Assembly (NCBI GenBank): GCA_014529385.2 | Contig: CM043955.1 | Span: forward strand, 151,624,140 to 151,688,139 | Source: Adiantum capillus-veneris | Lineage: Eukaryota; Streptophyta; Polypodiopsida; Polypodiales; Pteridaceae | Length of the DNA stretch: 64,000 bases | Reading direction: 5' to 3' | Part shown: positions 12,487 through 24,682 of the stretch, piece after piece | How the letters are laid out: each line of letters opens with the position of its first letter | Position numbering within the stretch: position 1 is the first letter of the stretch | Notes under the pieces: generated by a model | Seen by the model: the letters and a program-made list of their open reading frames with translations, nothing else | Databases searched by the model: none | Told to the model about the DNA's origin: nothing | Program-made: the position numbers and the translations under genes

Positions 12487-12850
12487 ATCTCTTACAATTC
12501 TCTTACACACTCTTACAATCTTGTCTATTTCAATTCCATGCTCTGTGTGTGTGTACCATAGTCTAGATGTGTGTGTGTGCTTGGAAATTGGGGAAAGAGG
12601 TTGACAGGTTGATGGTGATGTTTGTGAGCATGTGTTGAATTGTTTTAAGCAACCGGTCTCCCCCCAAGAAGAATGGGGGGAGACCGGTTGCTTAAAACAA
12701 TTCAACACATGCTCACAAACATCACCATCAACCTGTCAACCTCTTTCCAAGCACACACACACCTAGATATGGCGCGTGTGCGCGCACACACACATCATGG
12801 AATTGACATAGACAAGATTGTAAGAGTGTGTAAGAGAATTGTGGATAGTC
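12487..12850. repeat. Long fold-back (inverted repeat, 7-nt loop)
   Basis: The left arm (about 12,487-12,666) and right arm (12,674-about 12,850) are reverse complements around a 7-base loop (AGAAGAA, 12,667-12,673). The inner 75 or so bases pair without a mismatch. The outer part pairs with a small gap and a CA/TG-rich variable patch, then again strongly through ATAGACAAGATTGTAAGAG. A transcript across it would form one long hairpin. It could be a fold-back transposon (MITE), a young inverted duplication, or a precursor of small RNAs. No transposase, clear TSD or flanking gene was found. Confidence 0.85.
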
Positions 12851-13474
12851 TTTTCATTATCTATTTTGAGCCTATAAATCAAGTCAAAACTTAATTTGGG
12901 TTAAAATGTCAAGAAAAAGTAAATAATCTGAGTTTTGACCAACTCTTGAAATTTTTACCTCAAAGTGTCCTTGAGCTTATCCACTGGTTCATACAACTTT
13001 TAGGCTTACTCTCCAGTTGGATTAAGTGGTTTGGAGTCTTTTCGTGCTATTGCTAGCAGTAGACCTGAAACTCTGCAACTTCACATAAACAACTCACAGA
13101 TGATTCGTTTGGAGTGAGCAATGTTCTGAAATCCACCTCGGATCCTACTTGCCCTACTCCTAAGTTCTCATGCAATGGGGTTGTGGAAAGTGTCCACAAA
13201 CACTCGTTTTCTTGTTTTTTACAGTTTTCAGAGCCTTGATCTTAAGACTTGTGTCTCCTTTCAATCATTCTCCAAATCCTAATCTAAATCTAAAATCCTA
13301 CAATCCTGAAGGCACTCATCAAGTACGATTACTTCCAAGCTACCTCTACACAGCAAAAGACGACAATCTTAAGCTATGCGGTTTCTAAAAAGAAATTTTT
13401 ACTCTAGGTGAACCTAGAGAAACTTAATGGACAACTACACAAGACGCTCATGTTTTCCCTAGTTTAGGTCTATT
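12851..13474 (-). other. Probable leader or internal stub of the minus-strand LTR element at 13,498
   Basis: The stretch lies directly downstream, on the minus strand, of the primer site at 13,475-13,494, so it should be the internal 5' end of that element. No coding domain is visible. The only open frame (plus strand, 13,170-13,388) has no recognisable features. Confidence 0.35.
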
Positions 13475-13494
13475 CGTCCCCGGCAACGGTGTCA
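13475..13494 (-). other. tRNA-Asp-like primer binding site
   Basis: The minus strand reads TGACACCGTTGCCGGGGACG. It agrees at 16 of the first 18 positions with TGGCGCCGTTGCCGGGGA, the complement of the plant tRNA-Asp 3' end. That primer is known in Athila/Tat-type Ty3/gypsy elements. Confidence 0.6.
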
Positions 13495-13497
13495 AAT

Positions 13498-14515
13498 GTG
13501 GAACGCATGTCTAACCTCACCATCCTATCTTATTGCAGTATTAGCGAGAACCACGATTAATTTGTCAAACCATGGGACGAAGTTGACTCGACTAGTGTAT
13601 AGAGGCTACAAGAGGTTGTCAATCTCTTGGAAAACAACTAACAACTCGCATCTAACTCAAGCTACACTCAAGTGACTGAAAGCACCAAAAGCCAATCGCT
13701 CATCCGCAAACAATTCACATCCATTACAGCATCAAACGACATCCAAACGTAATGAAACTTCTAGGACAAGTTTATAAGACCTAAGCACACATGCCTATGG
13801 CCTCAAACCCCACTTTAGGTCAAGTTCTAAAATCGTGATTATTAACGGCAGTGGATTTTTGACCTAGTCATTTTTGACCCAGAATGCATCTAAATGCTTA
13901 GCAATGATACCCCAATACCCCGCCTATACTTAATTTTTTATTTAAACACGTAAATTCCTATTTCTGATGAAATTAGGCCGCGGGTCGGCGACGCCAAAAT
14001 CTACGAAATACTGTGAATGGCTTGCGTCAATGCGTAGAGCTCTTACCTGCGGTTGCAATGCAACAAACACAATCGCAATGTGACAACCGGAGAGGGAGTA
14101 GGAAGCGTGAGAAGGAGAGGAGTGAGCACCGTTAGCTCACACTGTGTATTTCTTATCCAAAAACTTAATAAAATTTTTACGAAGTTGGCTTTTATACCTT
14201 AGCCAAGGTCTAAAATGTATAATGTTCGGCGCCCAAGACCTTTAAGGCTCCACACTTATTGTATCTGCAACCTAGGTACACTAACTGACCTATGCTTTAC
14301 ACCTTGGAACTCTTATTGAGCCCGTAACACGTTACAATTATCACAATGGCTAAATAATTCGGGAAATTACAATACATGGCCATTTTCTGAAAAATGTGAA
14401 AAGTGTGTAACTCCAATCTTCACTGCTTCTTTGTATTCATCCTCGATGTGCATTTGTACGTCTTCGATCTTTGGTCTTTAGCAGCTTCTGTTAACTGACG
14501 TCGGCTCAGTTAACA
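13498..14515 (-). repeat. LTR of a minus-strand gypsy-type element (Athila/Tat-like)
   Basis: About 1,018 bp with TG...CA ends, next to a tRNA-Asp-like primer site. On the minus strand it begins with a palindromic tip (10-base arms TGTTAACTGA, 7-base spacer, 14,489-14,515). It carries a TATA box (GGTATAAAA, 14,190-14,198 on the minus strand). No second LTR was found in the window, so this is a stub of a larger element. The Athila/Tat assignment rests on the primer site alone. Confidence 0.55.
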
Positions 14516-15329
14516 TACAATCATTCAAAATAGGATGTAGCAGCTAGGGATTAGGTGAGTTCTCCTTGGATATACAATGCAAAGGGAAGGAATATGACTT
14601 GCTCGTGGATTAATGAATAGGCCGCTATCCCAATGGAGATAGAAAATGCAAGAGAAAGAACAGGGTTGCATGTAATGTGTTTTTAGAGATACATCCCACT
14701 TCTAAATGGAGATGCATTATGTAAGCAAAACATTTGTTCTACCAATTCTACTTCTAAAGATAAACTATATGTCGATAAAATGAAGACTTACAAATAAAAC
14801 TTTAGCAGCAATTGAAAACTTAACTGCTATGAGGATCACCATTTCTAGCACATAAGGTGATATACATATGCGTTTTCAAGGACGTCCAATGGTTTTTTAT
14901 GAGAGCAAATTCATGAATGAGAGACCAAAACAATAGGCATGTGATTTCAATCGAGTTTGCAATACTTTTGAGAAAAATTTGTTGTGCCATTTTCTAGATG
15001 AGTGGACAGTAATGTTAAAACTAGTGAAAAGGAGAAAGTGTCCAAGATTTTGATGTCAGACACCAATAGAGTGTTGTTTGTTCCACAATGTAACTATCAC
15101 CCTTTCTTTGGCCTCGCATTAAAATGGGATCACTGCTACACAGACTACAAAGACATGCATGCAGAGGATGATGGAGAGGGGCCGAAATATATCTTTGGGG
15201 TATCAAAAATCATGGTGGTAGCCCATGTCAGTAGTGCAAAGGATGAAATGCAAGTGGAAGCATGGACCATTGCGAGGCGCTGAGCTGCAGATCGAGGAGT
15301 CGGGAGGTTCACATGAATGGCTTGCCTTA
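14516..15329. other. Unassigned stretch with one short open frame
   Basis: A 93-codon open frame on the plus strand (15,002-15,283) has no recognisable domain. It is followed directly by the repeat block at 15,330, which also occurs near 44,000. It may be a fragment carried by the same element. No other feature was seen. Confidence 0.3.
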
Positions 15330-15590
15330 CTTGGTCCATTGGTCACAAGCACACAGATTCACCAATTTAGGTAGTGTTGTAAGCATTGACCTATGCCAAT
15401 TCGTCGATTTAGGCACCACACAGCACACCAGATTCAAAAGTTTACATGATATTAGTGCAGATTCACCAGTTTAGGTAGCATAAGTGCCGATTCACCGATT
15501 TAGGCAGCATGCCGGGTGTAGATTTTCCGGTTTAGGCAACATCAATCACAAAATCATTCTGTAGTGGTTGGTCACCTCTGCAACTGGTAT
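15330..15590 (+). repeat. Tandem block with CGATTTAGGC units, related to element D
   Basis: About six degenerate units of the form GATTCACCGATTTAGGCA recur every 30-50 bp. The block ends in ACAAAATCATTCTGTAGTG. Its reverse complement matches the block at 43,835-44,065 inside element D, including the flanking CCATTGGTCACAAGCACACA. It is therefore a second, plus-strand fragment of a D-type element. Confidence 0.7.
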
Positions 15591-15763
15591 GATTTTGTTA
15601 CCCGCGTATACAAAAAGAAGGATATTTGGATTTGAAATGGGCAGATATTTGGACTTGGTATATGACACTTTCCTGTCGCAACAGTATTTATGGAATTGGA
15701 CTTGGGATGGATCAAAATTAATTATTGAATGATGAGTGTGACCAATGATATCCAGATTCATCA

Positions 15764-18105
15764 ATGACCGAATTCTTCAAAGAGTTTTGGGAGGATCTTA
15801 AAATCTTGATAGCACTGCTAGCTAACAGGGCTCTGCTGGAAGGGCAATTGGATGCTAGCCTGAAAAGAGGGATGACTAAACCTATTCCCAAGTTGGTATG
15901 TTTCTATTTGCTAAAGCATTGGTGGCCTATCTCCATGATGAGAGTTGCACACAAGATCATTGCTAAGGTGATTCCTCTAAGACTGGGTCCAACCTTGAAC
16001 TAAATCATCACCCCCCACCAACATGGATTCATGAAAGGAAGGTCAATTTATGACAACATCTTGGATGCCATGGTTGGCATTGAATACGCTTCTTTCACCA
16101 AGCAAGAATGTATCCTCCTCCAGCTTGACCTAGATAAGGCTTATGACAGAATCTCATGGTCCTACATTGAGGCAGTCATGAAGGCTTTAGGGAAATTAAA
16201 TTATAAATTGAATAGAAAACGCGTGTAATTTATATGTCAAAAATTCACAGATAGAGAGTTTTAGAAACATTCCTTGAACGCGCATGATATAAAAAATGTA
16301 TACATGGTGACTCCCCCCCCCCCCCCTCGTCTCACCCATTGGTGACTACATGTGGCAAAAGGAGAACTTCAAGGTCTTTCACTTCCTAGAGGAAAACAAC
16401 TACTTGCAAAGCTCTCTGAAAATGACTCACTGCTCTTTTCTCAAGCCAAGTCAGAAACGCTAAGAGGAGCCCTTGAGATTGTTCAACTTTTTGCCTCTGC
16501 CTCCGACTCAATGTGTAGTATTGAAAAATCAAGATTGATATCTCTCTCAAAAAGCGACTTCTTCGACCTCGCGGAATGGCCAGGAGAATTTATAGGCAAG
16601 GGCATTGTGTTTAGGCACCTAGGCGCTTCACTTGGGGCGATCATTATAGATAAACAGAGACTTGACTGGTTATTGACTAAAATAAACAGTAAAATGAGAA
16701 GATAGAAGTTTTTTATCCTCCCCTTCCATAGAAAAGGCACGGTGATCAACGCTTTCATGATACCGTACATTTCATTTGTGTCGCCACTGCTGAAATCGAG
16801 CAAATCCAATTGGAAAGAATTCTTGAATCCTATCAAACGATTTCTATGGAAAAGCAACATGAAAGCCACAACGCCTTTCCAGTGGGAAAAATGGGAATGG
16901 GTAGCGAGACCTAAGAATCAAGACAGAATCAAGATTATTGACCCCATGGTGCATGCAAAAGCTTCATGTACCAAAATTGTTGTCTCTTTGATGGACCAAA
17001 AATAAGACTCGGCTATCATGACCTATGATATAATAAACGACGCAAATCTTGTCTTGAAAGGGAGCATATGGAAGAAGGCCATTGTGCCACACAAGATTTT
17101 GGCAACGTTCTGGACTTTCCTGAAGCTTGGCGGCTACACAAGGGAACTAGCATGGAAATGTAACAAAGCCGGTTCAACCTTGGAATGGGGAGAGAATTTC
17201 AGATATTTCAAGGATTCCTCCCGCAATTGGTCCCCCTGGCTCTCCAAACTTGGAAGGGGCTCCATGGACCCCTTTTTGGAGGAAAATTGCACGGCTGATA
17301 AACAACAGAGGAATTTCTAAACTTTCTCATCTTTGGGATGATAGACGCTTTTGCTGGAAGGATGTGGAGCTCATGGTGTTATAATTTGGGATTATATGAA
17401 AGGTTTCTGAGTAGTAGACTCTTGGAAGTGTTAACATCCTCATTTCCACCTATCTGCAAATCAAAAATTGATTGGAGAGCCTGGCATTGGCCGAAAGACA
17501 AAGTGTTCTCACTTCCCAAGATCCAGAGTACCTGCAATGTGATGGTGTACAAAGCGGATTGGTTTTCAACACTCAACGGAATCTCGAAGAAAAAGTGGTC
17601 AGTGAAAAGAGTGTTTATACCATCTGGGAGATTAAAGGGCCTGAATACATAAAGATATTCATCTAGAAAGTGCTCTGGGAACCTTGCCTACTGGGATAAG
17701 GGTGCATGCTAGAGGGATCAGCTCTGACACTTGCTTTGGATGCAAGTCATCCTCTAAAGACCCCCTGCATCTGTTCGACAAGTACCCTACTTCGTGGAGG
17801 CAGTTTTCAAATGGGTAAGGAGTTGGAAGATCATCTTCTTTACGGATGATCTGATCTTGGGAGGGCATGGTTTCTAAAGCCAGACCGTTTTTGTGTGCAC
17901 ACAAATTACGATATTCTGCTACCTGAACCAGGTCTAGAAATCTAGGAACCTTCAAGATTTTGAGGATAAATTGGATGTAGCTCATTTCGAGGATATTGTG
18001 CGCCAGAGCACTGAGCTCATACATGTTGTAGGAGCAAGAAGAGGGACAACTGACAAGAATGAATCATGGATTCATGCAGTGAGCTACTTAGAAGACTCAA
18101 GAGGG
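15764..18105 (+). pseudogene. LINE (L1-type) ORF2 fragment 1
   Basis: This is a decayed plant non-LTR retrotransposon. In order, the sequence shows: the start of the reverse transcriptase (near 15,950, WWPISMMRVAHKIIAKV, compare NWRPISL...YKIIAK); QHGFMKGRSIYDNIL (16,019-16,063); LQLDLDKAYDRISW (16,117-16,158); GELQGLSLPRGKQLLAKL (16,360); an EKSRLISLSKSDFFDLAEW segment (16,523); FRHLGA (16,610); and a C-terminal zf-RVT-like CysHis segment (17,700-17,790). The catalytic FADD is replaced by SEND near 16,408, part of the core before GELQG is missing, and several stops and frame changes interrupt it. Endonuclease and ORF1 are absent, so it is 5'-truncated as is usual for LINEs. It cannot be active. 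Confidence 0.85.
16313..16326. repeat. (C)14 homopolymer
   Basis: Fourteen consecutive C residues lie inside the LINE fragment, in the stretch where RT core sequence is missing. The length is prone to sequencing error. Confidence 0.9.
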
Positions 18106-18618
18106 TAGGAGTATCATCGCTTTGTTTCTGTGTACAAGTCTCGGCTGAACCCTAGCCCCCTCAAGGCACATGCAGTGCTTGAGAGAAATCGTATTCTTTT
18201 TGAGTTAATATGAATTCTCTCAACTCACATTTGTGAGTATGGAAAAAAAAAGGACTTGGGGTAGCTTCCATCGATATTAAATTCTTGAATTCACATTTGT
18301 CTACATCTTATTACTTACATCCCTTCAAAAGCATTCACATGTGATCTTTGTCCCTTCACTATATTCTAGTCCCATTAATTTACTAATCCTCCTCAAACTA
18401 TCCCTTTGAAATACGTATGCATCATGATACATTTTCTACATGTAGTATTGCCAACCAACTTTTGCTAATGTCGATCCATATTACCATGCATGCGACTTTC
18501 TTGCTATTCCTTTAATAATATTGAGACTAAGAGTCATATCAAATACCTTATTGTACTATATAAACCTTTTTCATTACATTTTTTGTGTGTGATCCTATGA
18601 TTCTCTCCCCTTCTAGAG
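18106..18618. other. LINE 3' tail and spacer
   Basis: AT-rich DNA between two LINE fragments. A short A run at 18,244-18,252 could be a decayed LINE poly(A) tail. No gene was recognised. Confidence 0.35.
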
Positions 18619-20361
18619 GAGAAAGTTATCACTCCCCACCAACATGGATTTTTTAAGGACTTGCTAGCTAAGTTGTTTGCGGACGACTCACTGCTCTTTC
18701 TCAAAGCTTGCCCTCACATTCTCAGAAAGGCTCTAGACATCATGCAAACGTATGACATATCATCAGGGTCAAAGTCCATATAGAAAAATCAAGATTGATC
18801 TCTCTCTCAAAAAGCGACTCATTTGATCCTTCAATATGGACCGAAGAGATTGTATCAAAAGGGAAGATATTCCGTCATCTTGGAGCCCCATTGTGGGTAG
18901 ATGTGACTCACAAGCAAAAATTCACTTGGTTCATGGAGAAGATAAGAAGCAAGATGCATAAATGGGAGTATGTGCTTCTTCCCTTCTCGAGCAGAGTGAA
19001 AGTGATCACCTCTTTGATGCTCCCTTTTATGGCTTTCAATGGTCCGCTGCTTAAGTTGGCCAAATGCAATTGGAAAGAGTTCCTTAAACATGTAAAAAGA
19101 TTCTTGGGGAAGAAAAACACCAAAGACTCGACACCTTGGAAGTGGGCTAGCTGGGACACAATGGCAAGACCTACCGAGCAAGGCAGTCTTAGGGATTGTC
19201 AACCCTAGTATCCACATGGAGGCCCAGTGTGTGAAGTTCGTGGTTGCACTCACAATGCAAGATCAATCTTGGGCTATTATGGCCAAGGGCATGATAGACA
19301 ATGCCAAGATTTACTCACAAGGGGGTCAGTGGAAAGGGCTTGAGGCACACGAAAAACTGTTTTCCCCTAGGTGGGCCAGCCTGAAGCTTGGGGGTATGAT
19401 GGGTGAGCTCGCTTGAAAATGCAATAAAGCTACAAAGTTGTTGGAGTGGGGTGAACTTGCAAGGTATTGTCACAATTATGCAACTCATTGGTACCAATGG
19501 CTATCAAAGGTGGGAAGTATCCTTCTAAAATCCTTCTAGAAGGTAGCTATTAGAAAAATAAATAACAAAGGTATTCAACGTCTAGGCCAACTGTGGAATT
19601 ACAACAATAACAGGTGGAAAAGGACATACCAAATGGTTTTCGAGTACAACCTTAATGGGACTGAGACACTACTGATAACCAGAGCCCTTGAATGGCTTGA
19701 CAACTGGTGTCTTCCTAGCTGTGAATCTGAGTTTCAATGAACAGCATGGCAATGGCCTAAGGATTGACACTTCCTTAAGCCTCAAACCAAACAAGTATAC
19801 CACACACTTATAGCGTCGATGGAATGGTTCTCTCCATTGAACAAAAAGTGGGGCATGAACTAGCCAGAATCCAGATGGAAGGCAATCACTAAGAACATAT
19901 GGTGCCCACAGTGGCCTCTTGATATGAAGGTTTTCCTTTGGAAGGTACTCTAGGGAGCCCTACAAATTGGGGTGAAGGTTCTAGCCAGGGGAATTGGCCC
20001 AGATAGATGCTACCAATGCAAAACGTCTAGCGAGGATCTCTCTCAAGTTTCAAGGAATGCCCTGCAATCAGCGGTCTGGCGGGTAAGTTATGCAAATGGT
20101 TTCAAAGGACCTAGAAGATAGGTTTCTTTAAGAACCATCTTTTCACCTTGGATGTAAGATTTTTAAGAGTCACGACCTACTTATTGCAACACAAATATTT
20201 ATGTTTTGGTACTTCAAATAGGTCTAGAAGCGTAGGAACTATCAGATATTTGATAACACCATGGAATCAACCAGCTTCACATAGATAATACAAGAAAGAA
20301 TGGGTGCAATCTTAGCCTTTGGAAAACGTAAGAGCTTTGATGAAAGGAACATGATAATTGG
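18619..20361 (+). pseudogene. LINE (L1-type) ORF2 fragment 2
   Basis: Second copy of the same LINE family in the same orientation. It begins inside the RT at VITPHQHGFFKD (about 18,625). It retains the catalytic FADDSLLFLKA (about 18,676) and continues with EKSRLISLSKSDSFDPSIW, FRHLGAPL and the WKWASWDTMARP segment. A tail near 20,200-20,340 matches the 3' end of fragment 1. Sequence between QHGF and LAKLFADD is missing, and several stops break the frame. The right end is cut by the insertion of gypsy element B at 20,362. Confidence 0.82.
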
Positions 20362-21559
20362 TGTAACATTTAATGGCCTAGTAACTTGTGTGTAGCGGAA
20401 AATAACATGAACATAGTGAGCATTTCATTAGAATAGATTCCTAATGAGCATAGCAAGAGTGCTTGGATGGAGATAGCAACAAATAGCATAACACCTAGTT
20501 AGATAGGCATGAACAATACTTCAAAAGAGAGAGAAATTAAGCTATTGACAACAATTGAGAACCGGATTTACATGGAGCCGGTCCCCCCTCCAAAAGGCTT
20601 TGTATTATAGGTTTCCCCCATCAAAGGAGACATTTTACAATACAATACGTTGTGTTCCTTCAATAACTTGCTGGTGGAATGAAGATGGAAGCTTCAAGCA
20701 CCATGCACACACTTATAAAACACAACATCAATTCCCTCAAGGTCTCAGACCCAAGACCTCACACACCTTCGAAGATGGTGAGAGCTAGCGGGGTGTGAGA
20801 GTAGATTGAGAGGAAGAAGGAGTAGTCTTACCAGAAAGAAGTATATCTCCTCACATAATCACTCATAAAATCTTATCATAGCTTAGTAATTAGCATGGTA
20901 CAGGATATGAGCATGCATTGAAGCTTGGCTCTTGGTTGGATTTGCATCACAAAGCCAAGAGTTGTTGGTGTAGGCCTCCCTTCTCACAAGCTTAGAGTAG
21001 ATGATGAGCTTTCTAGTAAAGCTTGAGAAGGAGAGAGAGAGAGAGAGAGAGAGAGTCTTCTTTCTTCACACATGAGTTTGTGTGAGTGTGTGTTTTATAA
21101 TGCCTTGCCAAAATCAGCCCCCTCTCTCTCTTGGTCGACCCCTCTTGCAATTTACTCATGTTGGCACCCCGTAGGACCTTGCAAAGCTTAGCCAATCATG
21201 ATTGAGAAGTATAAGTGATAGCCTTGTGACATGTGTCCCCCTTTCCCCTTTTGTCATAGCTTTAGGTAATTAAATAATGTAATAAAACTCTCATTGGACC
21301 CCTTCGTCTTCGGCCAGTAGGAATCAGGCAAGCCATTGGGCTGTTGAATGCTCATTGGACCCCTTGGGAGACTGGCCAATAGTCTTCTAGAGAGCTTAAT
21401 TCTTATTGGTTCTTTATTAAGTGTTTTTAAATGAATTAAACTAGATTTACTCTAGCCTAATTCTCATTGGTCCACCTCTTTGGCCATCCAATAGGATTTG
21501 AATGTAGGCTAGGGAGCCGACATGTGTCCACCATGCCCTTTGTGTAAAGGGTCTTGCAT

Positions 21560-21629
<70 letters not shown>

Positions 21630-22001
21630 CTCTCTCATCCCCTACTAAAATGGCTCGCCTCCTCCTCTTTAAGAGCTTGCAAAGACTTTTTGTACGCTAT
21701 CAAGCATCCAATTTTCCTAAGCATTGACCGTTGGACTTAACCTTTGAATTTTGGAACCTTAGCATTTTGGAAGTCTTAATGGGCTGAACCTTAGGTCTTT
21801 GAAGCCCATTTCTTGCACATTGCTCTTCTGCAGATGGTCCCCCTTTGGATCCCTCTTTTCCCTCCTTTGGATCCCTAATGTGACCAACCTGCTAGCCTTA
21901 CCAATAATCTAGCTTTTTCTCCCCTGGTACTTCCCCATATTAAATGATGAGTTTAACATGAGAAAATTAATTAGGAGAATTAGATATTAGTTATTATGAC
22001 A
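20362..22001 (-). repeat. 3' LTR of gypsy B
   Basis: 1,640 bp. On the plus strand it begins TGTAACATTTAATGG and ends TTATTATGACA, the reverse complement of the element A LTR ends. It contains a (GA)n run at about 21,030-21,055 and a long (TG)n run at 21,562-21,627. Confidence 0.9.
21562..21627. repeat. (TG)33 microsatellite
   Basis: About 66 bp of uninterrupted TG lie inside the gypsy B 3' LTR. The corresponding place in the element A LTRs has only a short CA run (near 54,357 and 61,670), so the run expanded after the copies diverged. Confidence 0.95.
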
Positions 22002-22559
22002 TTACCTCTCTCTTGAAATCATAGTCGTCCTCGACTAGGGGTAGAGAAGATAAAGCCTATTCATGAGTCTTTTTTCTAGCGGGTAGAGGATTGCTATCTT
22101 ACCCTACAACATCGTTCCAGAATGGATGACTAATCCATTTGGCGCTTGAGAGCCTAAGTTGTCGCAAGCATGTCTGCGCATTAGTCCTATCAATCTTTCA
22201 TAGTAGAGTGACAAGCTCTACTTGGTGGTTGGGAGACGTCGTCTCCGCAAACTTGATTCTAAGCATGCATACTATTTAACATTTGTGCACAATAAAGAAA
22301 AGAGATTCTTATAAGACAAAAACTTTGTTCATTTTAAACATTTGTACATTTGCTTACTCTAGGGAAGCATTGTAAGCATTGACAAGATTTAGGTTATCCT
22401 TTAATTGTATGCCTTGCATCCATCTAGCATCTTCAAAAGGATAATTATTAAACTTAATAAGATATTGTCAGATAGTCTTATCGCCTATTAATACATTGTC
22501 TTCATGTCGGCGAATGGACTCGGGCTGCAACACTTCTTCTTGGTCCTCGATCTCCGGTG
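22002..22559 (-). pseudogene. 3' end of gypsy B pol and its polypurine tract
   Basis: The reverse complement matches 60,750-61,288 of element A: the chromodomain-like C terminus, the 3' untranslated segment and the purine-rich TTTCAAGAGAGAGGTAA next to the LTR. The match stops at the left end of T (22,560) and resumes at 32,839. Confidence 0.85.
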
Positions 22560-22579
22560 AACACATATTTAGGAATTTT
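22560..22579 (+). repeat. Left terminal inverted repeat of T
   Basis: AACACATATTTAGGAATTTT, next to the GGTG target repeat at 22,556-22,559. Confidence 0.7.
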
Positions 22580-23429
22580 GGAAAATTTTCATAATTTTGG
22601 GACAAATGTTTGTGAACCAAGTTCTTGAGTGGTGGTTGCATTGTACTTGGTTGCGGTGTTGTCAACCATTGTTTCCATGTTCTAGAGCAGAGTTTGCATT
22701 CTGCTAGGTGCATTATTGTTAACCATTGTTGTCAACTTTGATAAGTTGCATCATTGTCAATGGTTGAGTGTCCAATTCTACTAACCCGGAGAAGTTGCAC
22801 ACTATGCTAGGAATCAAGAATATAAAGAGAACTTGGAAAATGATTATATTTAGATGGGGATCAAGAGTATACAAAGAAGTGGGAAACATTGTTGTCTGAC
22901 TTGTGAAGTGAAGGTAGCTTTGCCTTGTTCTAGAAGTAGAAGTAGAATTTGAAGAAACTTGGAGGGCCTTAGATGGTTAGGTGCGGGGGTTGCCATGTTA
23001 AATGTCACTACTTTGAAATCTTGGTCTAGTTGTCTTGCAAAATTGAATTTTGGAATGCATTAGTTTGTGATACACAAAGAATTAATTGCTATTTTATGTC
23101 ACACAATGAAACAATATGGACTTTTTTCTTATTTATAGATTCCAAGGAGTAATCGTTCTACAGCTAGAACTTGAGTTGTAGTCAAGCAAAAAGGTTGAAA
23201 CTTGAGCAAGCTAGAACACTTGTTACAAGAGAAAAAAACCCAGAACCCAAAAGCAAGTTTCATGTACAAATTGTCAAGAGACAACAAACACTTGTATGTA
23301 GGAAAGAGGGTACTTTGTCTCACATTCTTTCATATAGTTCTCAATATTCATAGCTTCTTGTGAGAAACCGCCGTATACTAGCTATGTGCATTGGAGGCCT
23401 AGGAGCCATTCAACCCCCACTAATTAGAA

Positions 23430-23885
23430 GGTTAATTGTCCCAATAGCACCCAGTTAGGTATCTGGCTCCTCCCACACAAAATCTCATGATGTTGTGGTA
23501 TGTCACAATGTGGAAAATAATATGAGAATTTGTTCAAAAATTCATATGAACATCACTAGGAATTTTGGAACACTGTCAAGGCTATAAATCAAAGAATCAA
23601 AGTTGATGTTAAGCTAAAAAGACTTTCCTAGTACTTTTTGTGAAGATTATACCAACAATGTCAATGTCACCTAGTAGATAGGGGTGTGGTGCCCCCATGC
23701 AAAAGCTCATGATGTTGAGGTATACCACAAAACTCGAAGTAATATAAAAATTTGCTCAAAAATTCCTATGAACATCATTAGAATCTTAGTAATGATCTCT
23801 CACACCTTGAAATAAAATAGTCACATCAAATTTGATGTGCTAAAAACCCTTCCTAGTACTTTTTGTGAAGATTATAGTAGCATGT
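23430..23885 (+). repeat. Two tandem units of about 230 bp in T
   Basis: Both units contain CTCATGATGTTG, CAAAAATTC and GAACATCA, and both close with CTAGTACTTTTTGTGAAG (near 23,629 and 23,852). A weaker third unit may follow near 24,170-24,300. Confidence 0.7.
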
Positions 23886-24682
23886 CATGTTCGATCTAGG
23901 TTTATGCTCAAGAAGCGACTCACCATAAAAACCCCATGCTAGAATTTAGTACTACATTGTGATATCAAAGAGCACAAAATATAATGCCAAAATGGAGTTT
24001 CGTGTTCAAATTTGCAAAACATGAAGGAACTTAGCGGATTCTTTCTTATCATTTTTTGCATAGAGCTTAGCATTCGAAAATTTTTCTCGGGAGACACATA
24101 CCTAGCCACACACAATTGGAAGGAAAGGACCAATCGTACGTAGCAAGCTATGTGATGCATCCTTTGCAAAACCTTGTGATATCTGGTAGTTCACATTGTG
24201 GGACGTATTTTGAATTTTTTTCTAAAACATATTGTTAAAGTTTCCTAGGAACTTGTACATTCTCTTGTACTAGAAATGAGAAAGATTAATATGAATGTTT
24301 TGATCTAAAAACTTACTTAGAATTTCTCTTGTACACTCTTTTGCCAAGGCTCAAACTAGAGATTGAGGCTGCAAGTGGCACCTACAACTCAAAGATTCCA
24401 CTTGGAACTTGTGTTTTAGCTTAAACATCCAGTATAACAAACTATAGGAGAAACAAAATCAAAATTGAAAACAAGAAGAAATACGCAAGAGATTTTAGAC
24501 AGAAACTCAGATTGATGAGCTTCTGCTTGGGAGGCTTTGCATCTTTGCAAGTGGAGGGAACAAGACCACATGTCCCTCCATCAACATGGTGATCCTTTGC
24601 CCCAACAACATCTAGCTCATGAGATTTTTTTAGGTCATAGCAAAGAATGTATGATAAAAAATGTATAAATAGAATTTTGTGA

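Noticed and set aside
12454-12894. Two similar small frames on opposite strands (84 and 73 aa)
   Set aside because: They are the two arms of the fold-back read on opposite strands, not genes.
15002-15283. 93-aa frame on the plus strand
   Set aside because: No recognisable domain, no promoter or neighbour evidence, and it abuts a repeat block. Kept only as a note in the region entry.
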